DNA of 41,229 nt from Clostridia bacterium (GTDB taxonomy: Bacteria > Bacillota > Clostridia > Oscillospirales > CAG-272): contig JAFWAA010000027.1 in assembly GCA_017507905.1 (NCBI GenBank), positions 1 to 41,229 on the forward strand, in the 5' to 3' direction. How positions within the stretch are numbered: position 1 is the stretch's first letter; each line of letters starts with the position of its first letter. Below, one piece after another: positions 34,380 through 41,229 of this stretch. A model generated the notes under the pieces. The model was not told the DNA's origin. It saw only the letters and a program-made list of their open reading frames with translations, and ran no database searches. Position numbers and translations under genes: made by a program.

Positions 34380-37300
34380 TCAGTTCTTAAAATAGCTTAC
34401 TGCAGAGCGGAACATTCCGATCTCAAAGTCACCGGGAACGTTCTTGTACAGACCGTTTCCGATACGCTCGGAGTGTCCCATCTTACCGAATACGCGTCCG
34501 TCGGGCGAGGTAATGCCCTCGATGGCGCAAGCGGAGTTGTTGGGATTGAAGCGAATATCCGCGGTGGGATTACCCTCGGCGTCCACGTACTGCGTGGCGA
34601 TCTGTCCGTTGGCGGCAAGCTGTGCGATCAGCTCGTCCGAGGCGAGGAAGCGTCCCTCACCATGCGAGATCGGCACCGTGACGATATCGCCGACGTGACG
34701 CTCTGCCAGCCAAGGAGACTTGACCGAGCAGATGCGCGTGCGCACAAGTCTCGACTGGTGACGTCCAATGGTGTTGTAGGTCAAGGTGGGACAATTCTCG
34801 TCGGTGTCGATGATCCTGCCGTACGGCACAAGGCCCAGCTTGATCAGAGCCTGGAAGCCGTTGCAGATGCCTGCCATCAGACCTCCGCGCTGATCCAGCA
34901 GCTCCGTGACCGACTCCTTGACGGCCGCGTTGCGGAAGAAGGCCGTGATGAACTTGCCCGAGCCGTCCGGCTCGTCACCGCCCGAAAAGCCTCCGGGAAT
35001 GAAGATCATCTGCGCATCCTTCACCTTTGCGGCAAACTCCTCGACCGACTGCGAGATCGCGGCCTTGGAAAGGTTGCGGACCAGGAAGATCTCGGGGTCT
35101 GCTCCCGCGTCGGCCAGAGCCTTTGCGGTATCAAACTCGCAGTTGGTTCCCGGGAATGCGGGGATCAATACCTTGGGTCTTGCCACCTTGATCGCGGCGG
35201 AAACGCGCTTGGTATCCGCATAGGCAAAGGTGGGAATATTCGTCTGCGTCTGCTCGATGTTGCAGGCGTAAACGCCCTCGAGCTTGCCCTCGTAGAGTGC
35301 GTTCAGCTCCGTGACGGAAACCGTCTCGCCGCCAAGCGTGAGGGTATCGCCGTCGGTAAAGAAGCCGACCGTCTGTCCCTCGGTATCGGCGTCCACCTCA
35401 AGCAGGAAGGAGCCGTAGGCATAGCCGAAGATATCCGCCTTGGTGAGCGACGGATCATAGGCAAAGCCAAGTCCGTTGCCAATGCACATCTTGTAGACCG
35501 CCTCGGCAATGCCGCCGTAGGTGGGCGTGTAGGCCGCGTAGACCTTTCCCTGACGCATCAGCGCCGTCACCTTGTCAAAGGTTGCCAAAAGGGACTCTGC
35601 CACGGGCAGTCCGTCCTCGCCGTAGGCGGGAGCAAGCGAGATCAGCTTGTGCCCTGCGGCCTTGGCGTCGTTGGTAACGATCTCGTCGGTCTTTCCCGTG
35701 GTCACGGCGAAGGAGACGAGCGTGGGAGGCACGTTGATCTGCTCGAAGGTGCCCGACATGGAGTCCTTTCCGCCGATCGAGGCGATGCCAAGCTCCAGCT
35801 GTGCGCGGAAAGCGCCAAGGAGGGCCGCCAGAGGCTTGCCCCAGCGCTTGCCGTCCTTCATGGGCTTCTCAAAATACTCCTGGAAGGTCAGGTAAACGTC
35901 CTCAAAGGACGCACCCGTAGCGATCAGCTTGGAGACCGACTCCACAACGGCAAGATAGGCGCTGTGGTAGGGGCTCTGCTCGGCAATATAGGGGTTGTAG
36001 CCCCAAGCCATCAGGGAGCAGGCGTCGGTGTGCTTCTTCTCTACCGAGATCTTATGCACCATTGCCTGAATGGGCGTTTGCTGATGCTTGCCGCCAAAGG
36101 GCATAAGCACGGTTCCCGCGCCGATGGTGGAGTCAAAGCGCTCGGAAAGTCCACGCTTAGAGCAGACGTTCAGATCCGAGACCAATGCGCGATAGCCCTC
36201 GTCGAAGGTCTCGGGGATCTCCTTCTCCGAGAGTGCGGGTGCCGCGGGGGTAACGTCAATGTGCTTCTCTGCACCGTTGGAATTGAGGAACTCGCGGGAG
36301 ACGTCCACGATCCGCACGCCGTTCCAGGTCATGGTCAGACGCGCATCCTCCTTGACCGTGGCAACCACGGTGGCCTCCAGGTTTTCGGAGGCGGCAAGCG
36401 CCAGGAAGCGGTCAACGTCCTTTGCCTCGACCACGACGGCCATTCTCTCCTGCGACTCGGAGATCGCAAGCTCAGTGCCGTCAAGACCGTCGTACTTCTT
36501 GGGTACGGCGTTCAGATCAATGTCCAGACCGTCGGCCAGCTCGCCGATGGCGACCGAAACGCCTCCGGCGCCAAAGTCGTTGCAGCGCTTGATCAGTCGG
36601 CAGGCCTCGGCGTTGCGGAACAGACGCTGGAGCTTGCGCTCCTCGGGTGCATTACCCTTCTGTACCTCGGCACCGCAGGTCTCAAGCGATTGCAGGGTGT
36701 GCGACTTGGAGGAGCCCGTTGCACCGCCGCAGCCGTCGCGTCCCGTGCGTCCGCCAAGAAGGATCACCTTATCTCCGGGCGTCGGGCACTCGCGGCGCAC
36801 GTTCTCCGCAGGAGTGGCGGCGATCACGGCACCGATCTCCATACGCTTTGCGGCATATCCTGCGTGATAGAGCTCGTCCACCTGTCCCGTGGCAAGTCCG
36901 ATCTGGTTTCCGTAGGAGGAATATCCCGCCGCTGCCGTGGTCACAATCTTGCGCTGAGGCAGCTTGCCGGGGATAGTATCGCCCACGGGAACCGTGGGAT
37001 CTGCCGCACCGGTCACGCGCATGGCGGCGTAGACGTAGGAGCGGCCCGAGAGCGGGTCGCGGATCGCGCCGCCGATGCAGGTAGCCGCACCGCCGAAGGG
37101 CTCGATCTCGGTGGGATGGTTGTGGGTCTCATTCTTGAAGAGGAGCAGCCAGGGCTCCTTCTTGCCGTCCACCTCGATCTCCATCTTGACGGTGCAGGCG
37201 TTGATCTCCTCGGACTCGTCCAGCTTTTGCAGCTTTCCGGTCTTCTTGAGATAGCGCGTGGCAAGCGTGGCGATGTCCATGAGGTTAACGGGCTTCGTGC

Positions 37301-38072
37301 GGCCGAGCTCGCGGCGCACGTTGAGATAATCCTGATAGGTCTTTTCCATCATCGGATCGGCAAAGGTCACGCTGTCGATCGTCGTCAGGAAGGTGGTGTG
37401 ACGGCAGTGATCCGACCAATAGGTATCGATCATACGGATCTCGGTGATGGTGGGATCGCGCTTCTCCTCGTCGCGGAAGTAGCCCTGCAGGAACGCGATA
37501 TCGTCGGCGTCCATGGCAAGTCCCTTCTCCTTGACGAAGGCGGCAAGTCCCTCGGCATCCAGTGCCGTAAAGCCGTCGAGGATCTCCACCGTCGTGGGGA
37601 TCTCGGTCTCCAGAGCCAGCGTTTGGGCTTTCTCGAGAGAGGCCTCGCGGCACTCGACGGGGTTGATGACGTATTTCTTGATCTGCGCAAGCTCGCCTTC
37701 ACTCAGCTCTCCGTAGAGCAGATAGACCTTTGCCGTGCGCACGGTGGGACGCTCGCCCTGCGAAAGGATCTGAATGCACTGCGCCGCGCTGTCGGCCCTC
37801 TGGTCGAACTGACCGGGCAGATACTCCACGGCAAACACGGTCGCACCGGTTGCATCAAAGGCATCGCTCACCACGTCCAGCTGAGGCTCGGAAAAGACCT
37901 TTCCCTTGCAATCCTCAAAGAGCGCCTCGTCGATGCTCTCCACGTCGTGGCGGTTGAGAATGCGAACGTCGGTAAGCGAGCGGATTTGCAAGAGATGGCG
38001 GATCTCATCGCGCAAGGAGGAGGCCTCGTGGGCAAGCTCCTTTTTCTTTTCAACGTATACTCTGTAAACCAT
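34380..38072 (-). CDS. purL: Phosphoribosylformylglycinamidine synthase, long single-chain form
   Basis: A 1230-aa FGAM synthase converting FGAR, glutamine and ATP to FGAM. In order: a PurS-like N-terminal region, the linker with DHCRHT (H222-T226), the first AIRS pair with ETHNHPTE (315-322), the second AIRS pair with GGKDSM (767-772), and the glutaminase domain with AGICNGFQ (C1070) and SHGEG (1137 onward). All catalytic parts are present. The size is that of the single-chain type, not split PurS/PurL/PurQ. The start is the ATG at 38072, 23 bases after purD. It is the template against which the PurL-like protein at 10278 can be compared. Confidence 0.97.
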   Translation of the reverse strand: MVYRVYVEKKKELAHEASSLRDEIRHLLQIRSLTDVRILNRHDVESIDEALFEDCKGKVFSEPQLDVVSDAFDATGATVFAVEYLPGQFDQRADSAAQCIQILSQGERPTVRTAKVYLLYGELSEGELAQIKKYVINPVECREASLEKAQTLALETEIPTTVEILDGFTALDAEGLAAFVKEKGLAMDADDIAFLQGYFRDEEKRDPTITEIRMIDTYWSDHCRHTTFLTTIDSVTFADPMMEKTYQDYLNVRRELGRTKPVNLMDIATLATRYLKKTGKLQKLDESEEINACTVKMEIEVDGKKEPWLLLFKNETHNHPTEIEPFGGAATCIGGAIRDPLSGRSYVYAAMRVTGAADPTVPVGDTIPGKLPQRKIVTTAAAGYSSYGNQIGLATGQVDELYHAGYAAKRMEIGAVIAATPAENVRRECPTPGDKVILLGGRTGRDGCGGATGSSKSHTLQSLETCGAEVQKGNAPEERKLQRLFRNAEACRLIKRCNDFGAGGVSVAIGELADGLDIDLNAVPKKYDGLDGTELAISESQERMAVVVEAKDVDRFLALAASENLEATVVATVKEDARLTMTWNGVRIVDVSREFLNSNGAEKHIDVTPAAPALSEKEIPETFDEGYRALVSDLNVCSKRGLSERFDSTIGAGTVLMPFGGKHQQTPIQAMVHKISVEKKHTDACSLMAWGYNPYIAEQSPYHSAYLAVVESVSKLIATGASFEDVYLTFQEYFEKPMKDGKRWGKPLAALLGAFRAQLELGIASIGGKDSMSGTFEQINVPPTLVSFAVTTGKTDEIVTNDAKAAGHKLISLAPAYGEDGLPVAESLLATFDKVTALMRQGKVYAAYTPTYGGIAEAVYKMCIGNGLGFAYDPSLTKADIFGYAYGSFLLEVDADTEGQTVGFFTDGDTLTLGGETVSVTELNALYEGKLEGVYACNIEQTQTNIPTFAYADTKRVSAAIKVARPKVLIPAFPGTNCEFDTAKALADAGADPEIFLVRNLSKAAISQSVEEFAAKVKDAQMIFIPGGFSGGDEPDGSGKFITAFFRNAAVKESVTELLDQRGGLMAGICNGFQALIKLGLVPYGRIIDTDENCPTLTYNTIGRHQSRLVRTRICSVKSPWLAERHVGDIVTVPISHGEGRFLASDELIAQLAANGQIATQYVDAEGNPTADIRFNPNNSACAIEGITSPDGRVFGKMGHSERIGNGLYKNVPGDFEIGMFRSAVSYFKN

Positions 38073-38095
38073 AAGTCAATGCTCCTGCCTTCTCG

Positions 38096-39367
38096 TTATT
38101 TTTGCAACGCGAGCATGGCGCGTGCGCCGATGTCCGAGCGGGTGTAGCCGTTGGCAAAATCCACCCGTCCGACGCGCTCGTAAGCCTTTTGAATGGCGGT
38201 GGGAAGATCGTCGGCAACGGCCGTGACGCCAAGAACGCGTCCGCCTGCACTGACAAGGCCCTCTCCCTCCTGCCTTGCTCCCGCCACGTAGATAAAGCCG
38301 TCGGCATCGTCCTCGGGAAGCGTGAGGGGGCAGCCCGATTCGTATTTTCCGGGATAGCCCTTGGAGGCCATGATCACACAGCAGGCGCTTCCCGCAGAAA
38401 AGCGGACGTCAACGTCGGCAAGCGTGCCGTTCGCGCAGGCCTGCATTACGGTGAGCAGATCGCTCTCCAAAAGAGGCAGGACCACCTGCGTTTCGGGGTC
38501 GCCGAAGCGGCAGTTGTATTCGATGACCTTCGGTCCGTCGGGCGTGAGCATCAGACCAAAGTAGAGGCAACCCTGAAAGGGTCTTCCCTCCGCGTTCATC
38601 GCGGCCACGGTGGGCAGGAAGATGGTCTCCATGCACACCTTGGCGATCTCCTCGGTGTAATAGGGATTGGGGGCAATCGTGCCCATGCCTCCCGTATTGA
38701 GCCCCTGATCGTGATCCAGGGCGCGCTTGTGGTCCATGGAGGAGACCATGGGACGGACGACCTTGCCGTCCGTAAAGGCTAGGACCGAAACCTCGGGACC
38801 GGTGAGGAATTCCTCAATGACGATGCGGGAGCCGCTCTCGCCAAACTGCTTGTCCTCCATCATGGAGCGAACGGCAGACACGGCCTCCTCACGGGTAGAA
38901 GCGATGATCACGCCCTTTCCCAGGGCCAGGCCGTCTGCCTTGATGACCGTGGGAATGGGAGCGCCTTGCAGATAGGCGATCGCCTTCTCTGCCTCGGTAA
39001 AGACCTCGTACCGTGCCGTAGGGATACCGTATTTCTTCATCAAATTCTTGGAAAAGACCTTGCTTCCCTCGATGATGGCCGCATTGGCCCTCGGGCCGAA
39101 GCAAGGGATCCCCTCTGCGTTGAGTGCGTCCACCGCACCCAGCACCAGCGGATCGTCCGGAGCGACCACGGCAAAGTCGATCCTCTCACGCTTTGCAAAA
39201 TCCACGATCGCGGGAATATCCTTGGCGCCGATGGGAACGCAGGTCGCATCCTTGGCAATACCGCCGTTCCCGGGGAGCGCAAAGATCTGCTCGACCGTTG
39301 CGTTCTCCTTCAGCTTTTTGATGATGGCGTGCTCACGGCCGCCACCGCCGACTACCAAAATCTTCAT
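38096..39367 (-). CDS. purD: Phosphoribosylamine-glycine ligase
   Basis: A 423-aa ATP-grasp ligase that makes GAR from phosphoribosylamine, glycine and ATP. It begins MKILVVGGGGREHAI, and has LPGNGGIA, an ATP-grasp centre (IKADGLALGKGV) and YNCRFGDPETQ. Its substrate glycine is produced by glyA just upstream in the operon (21-base gap). Start at the ATG 39367; length is normal. Confidence 0.97.
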   Translation of the reverse strand: MKILVVGGGGREHAIIKKLKENATVEQIFALPGNGGIAKDATCVPIGAKDIPAIVDFAKRERIDFAVVAPDDPLVLGAVDALNAEGIPCFGPRANAAIIEGSKVFSKNLMKKYGIPTARYEVFTEAEKAIAYLQGAPIPTVIKADGLALGKGVIIASTREEAVSAVRSMMEDKQFGESGSRIVIEEFLTGPEVSVLAFTDGKVVRPMVSSMDHKRALDHDQGLNTGGMGTIAPNPYYTEEIAKVCMETIFLPTVAAMNAEGRPFQGCLYFGLMLTPDGPKVIEYNCRFGDPETQVVLPLLESDLLTVMQACANGTLADVDVRFSAGSACCVIMASKGYPGKYESGCPLTLPEDDADGFIYVAGARQEGEGLVSAGGRVLGVTAVADDLPTAIQKAYERVGRVDFANGYTRSDIGARAMLALQK

Positions 39368-39388
39368 GTGTACGCTTCCTTTCGGGTC

Positions 39389-40627
39389 TTACTCGTAAAG
39401 CGGATACTTCTCGCACAAAGCCAGCACCTCGGCGGTGACTCTGTCCTTGTTTGCTTCAAAATCAACGGCAACGTCCTTGAGCCACTTGGCGATCATGCGC
39501 ATCTCGGGCTCCTTGAAGCCGCGCGAAGTGACTGCAGGGGTACCCACGCGGATACCGCTGGTGACGAAGGGCTTTTCGGGATCGTTGGGAATGGCGTTTT
39601 TGTTGACGGTGATGTGCACCTCGTCAAGGCGATGCTCGAACTCCTTGCCCGTAACGTTGAAGGGGCGCAGGTCAATGAGCATCAGGTGGTTGTCGGTGTC
39701 TCCCGAAACGATGCGGAAACCCTCCTCCTTGAGTGCCTCGCAGAGGGTCTTGGCGTTGGCCACGATCTGCCTCTGGTATGCCTTGAACTCGTCGGTCATG
39801 GCCTCGCCGAAGGCAACTGCCTTGGCGGCGATAATGTGCATCAGGGGACCTCCCTGCGTTCCCGGGAAGATGGCCTTGTCGATCTGCTTGGCCAGCTCCT
39901 CGCGGCACAGGATCAGACCGCCGCGCGGTCCGCGGAGCGTCTTGTGCGTGGTGGTGGTGACCACGTCGGCGTAAGGCACGGGGCTGGGATGCAGACCTGC
40001 GGCAACCAGTCCTGCGATGTGCGCCATATCCACCATGTAGTAAGCGCCAACCTCGTCCGCGATCTTGCGGATCTCGGCAAAGTCAATGGTTCTGGAATAT
40101 GCACTTGCACCTGCCACGATCAGCTTGGGCTTGCACTCCAGAGCGATGCGGCGCATTTCCGCATAGTCCAGCATCTCGGTATCGTCCGCCACGCTGTAAG
40201 GAACGACGTTGAAATACTTTCCCGAAATATTGACGGGAGAGCCGTGGGAAAGGTGTCCGCCGTGGGCAAGGTTAAGGCCCATTACGGTGTCACCGGGATT
40301 GAGCAATGCAAAGAATACGGCCAGGTTTGCGCTTGCGCCGCAGTGGGGCTGCACGTTGGCGTGCTCTGCTCCGAAAAGCTTCTTTGCACGCTCGCGGGCA
40401 ATATCCTCCACGACATCCACGTACTGGCATCCGCCGTAGTAGCGCTTTCCGGGAAAGCCCTCGGCGTACTTGTTGGTCAGCACGGTTCCCGCGGCCATCA
40501 GAACGGCCTTGGACACAATATTCTCGGAGGCGATCAGCTCGATGTTCTGTCTCTGGCGGTTCAGCTCCAGCGTACAGGCCTCGTAGACCTCTTTGTCATA
40601 ATTGACCAGCTCATCAAAAAAGTTCAT
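39389..40627 (-). CDS. glyA: Serine hydroxymethyltransferase
   Basis: A 412-aa PLP enzyme that converts serine and tetrahydrofolate to glycine and methylene-THF. The PLP lysine is K229 in [14 protein letters not shown], at the same number as in the E. coli enzyme. IELIASEN and [13 protein letters not shown] are intact. The ATG at 40627 follows AGAGGAG, which abuts the repeat at 40642. Placed between purH and purD it supplies both glycine and the one-carbon units of purine synthesis. Confidence 0.97.
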   Translation of the reverse strand: MNFFDELVNYDKEVYEACTLELNRQRQNIELIASENIVSKAVLMAAGTVLTNKYAEGFPGKRYYGGCQYVDVVEDIARERAKKLFGAEHANVQPHCGASANLAVFFALLNPGDTVMGLNLAHGGHLSHGSPVNISGKYFNVVPYSVADDTEMLDYAEMRRIALECKPKLIVAGASAYSRTIDFAEIRKIADEVGAYYMVDMAHIAGLVAAGLHPSPVPYADVVTTTTHKTLRGPRGGLILCREELAKQIDKAIFPGTQGGPLMHIIAAKAVAFGEAMTDEFKAYQRQIVANAKTLCEALKEEGFRIVSGDTDNHLMLIDLRPFNVTGKEFEHRLDEVHITVNKNAIPNDPEKPFVTSGIRVGTPAVTSRGFKEPEMRMIAKWLKDVAVDFEANKDRVTAEVLALCEKYPLYE

Positions 40628-40641
40628 GGGTATTCTCCTCT

Positions 40642-40735
40642 GCGTATTAGTGGTGGAAAAGCCTCATTTCCATGAAGGCCATTGCTATGCGTATTAGTGG
40701 TGGAAAAGTCGCATTCCGGTGAAGGCCATTGCCAT
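40642..40735. repeat. Tandem 47-bp duplication of the purH 3' end
   Basis: Positions 40642-40688 and 40689-40735 are adjacent direct repeats, 41 of 47 bases identical. The second unit is the real end of purH (last codons plus TAA); the first is a copy lying between purH and glyA. Confidence 0.92.
40647..40688 (-). pseudogene. Relic copy of the last purH codons
   Basis: In the same frame as the purH tail this copy reads [13 protein letters not shown]-stop, against [13 protein letters not shown]-stop in the gene. It keeps the stop and MRLFHH but has drifted inside, and it has no start or ribosome site. It is a leftover of tandem duplication, not a gene. Confidence 0.8.
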
Positions 40736-41229
40736 GCCGTACTTGTTGCAGCAATCGATCACGGCGTCGTCGCGGATCGAGCCGCCCGGCTCTGCGATGT
40801 AGGAAACGCCGCTCTTCTTGGCGCGCTCGATGTTGTCGCTGAACGGGAAGAAGGCATCCGAGCCGAGAGATACGCCCGAAAGCGTGGAAAGATATGCGAC
40901 CTGCTCCTCACGGGTGAAGGGCGCGGGCTGCTCGGTAAAGTACTTCTGCCAGTTGCCGTCGGCGCAAACGTCCTCCTCGTTCTGGTTGATGTAGCCGTCG
41001 ATAACGTTGTCTCGGTCGGGACGCTTAAGCGTGGGCAGGAAGGGGAGGTTCAGCACCTTATCGTGCTGACGGAGCTGCCAGGTGTCGGCCTTGCCGCCTG
41101 CCAGACGGGTGCAGTGGATACGGGACTGCTGACCGGCACCTACGCCGATCGCCTGTCCGTCCACTGCATAGCATACGGAGTTGGATTGCGTATATTTTAA
41201 GGTGATGAGCGCGATGATTAAGTCACGCT
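40694..41229 (-). CDS. purH: AICAR formyltransferase (PurH), 5' part outside the window
   Basis: About 178 C-terminal residues are visible, open at the window edge. The sequence runs [58 protein letters not shown], then GGSIRDD and the terminal MRLFHH. These are the hallmarks of the AICAR transformylase domain, which formylates AICAR using 10-formyl-THF. Whether an N-terminal IMP cyclohydrolase domain is fused cannot be seen. Valine and methionine codons near 41164 are internal, not starts. It is the first visible gene of purH-glyA-purD-purL. Confidence 0.92.
   Translation of the reverse strand, partial: RDLIIALITLKYTQSNSVCYAVDGQAIGVGAGQQSRIHCTRLAGGKADTWQLRQHDKVLNLPFLPTLKRPDRDNVIDGYINQNEEDVCADGNWQKYFTEQPAPFTREEQVAYLSTLSGVSLGSDAFFPFSDNIERAKKSGVSYIAEPGGSIRDDAVIDCCNKYGMAMAFTGMRLFHH

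Noticed and set aside
32583-38147. 1854-codon open frame on the plus strand opposite purL and the Na/Pi transporter
   Set aside because: It is antisense to two unmistakable genes, has no family resemblance, and its openness follows from GC-rich codon bias. The same holds for long antisense frames opposite aconitase, IDH, guaB, upp, mtaB, tsaB, nfnB and lysA.

Overview
The window looks like a chromosomal segment of a GC-rich (about 60%) anaerobic Clostridia-type Firmicute, probably gut-associated. The markers are a YnzC/DUF896 protein, a zinc-type L28, a Re-type citrate synthase, the NfnAB transhydrogenase, a lysine riboswitch, and sigma-A promoters that mostly carry TTGACA/TATAAT with 17-bp spacers. 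I see no phage, insertion sequence, CRISPR array or toxin system. Nearly all genes are housekeeping.

Layout. Positions 1-1890: tRNA-Ser(CGA) on the minus strand and a MATE exporter on the plus strand. Positions 1895-8700 (minus): upp, rluA and lnt in one run, then guaB, then a YgjP-like zinc protease coupled to an M28 peptidase. Positions 8897-16917 (plus): mtaB, a 705-aa protein, rpmB, a DUF896 gene, tsaE, tsaB, rpiB, ispD, ispF, rpe. Positions 16976-22186 (minus): an oxidative 2-oxoglutarate operon of Re-citrate synthase, a GntR regulator, aconitase and isocitrate dehydrogenase. Positions 22399-29000: yfcE, dinB, an AT-rich lipoprotein, nfnAB and mscL. Positions 29156-32404 (minus): dapA-dapB-lysA behind a lysine riboswitch. 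Positions 32547-41229 (minus): purH (cut by the window end), glyA, purD, purL and a Na/Pi cotransporter.

How they work together. The citrate operon supplies 2-oxoglutarate for glutamate, and NfnAB balances NADPH, NADH and ferredoxin. The pur cluster plus guaB make purines, with glyA feeding one-carbon units. The dap/lysA operon makes diaminopimelate and lysine under lysine control. mtaB, tsaE and tsaB all act on the t6A37 tRNA modification. ispD/ispF and rpe/rpiB supply isoprenoid and pentose precursors.

The most unusual item is the 705-aa protein at 10278-12395. Direct comparison with the genuine PurL in the same window (34380-38072) shows it is a collinear but degenerate PurL relative. It has lost the synthase histidine motif, the first ATP/metal motif, the GGKDSM motif and the glutaminase cysteine, yet it is an intact, ribosome-site-bearing gene among translation genes. 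Other points worth checking are a 24-bp operator-like palindrome over the citrate operon promoter, a tandem duplication of the last codons of purH, a stable hairpin between the Shine-Dalgarno and start of rluA, an Lnt-type N-acyltransferase in a presumed Gram-positive, and an AT-rich orphan lipoprotein.
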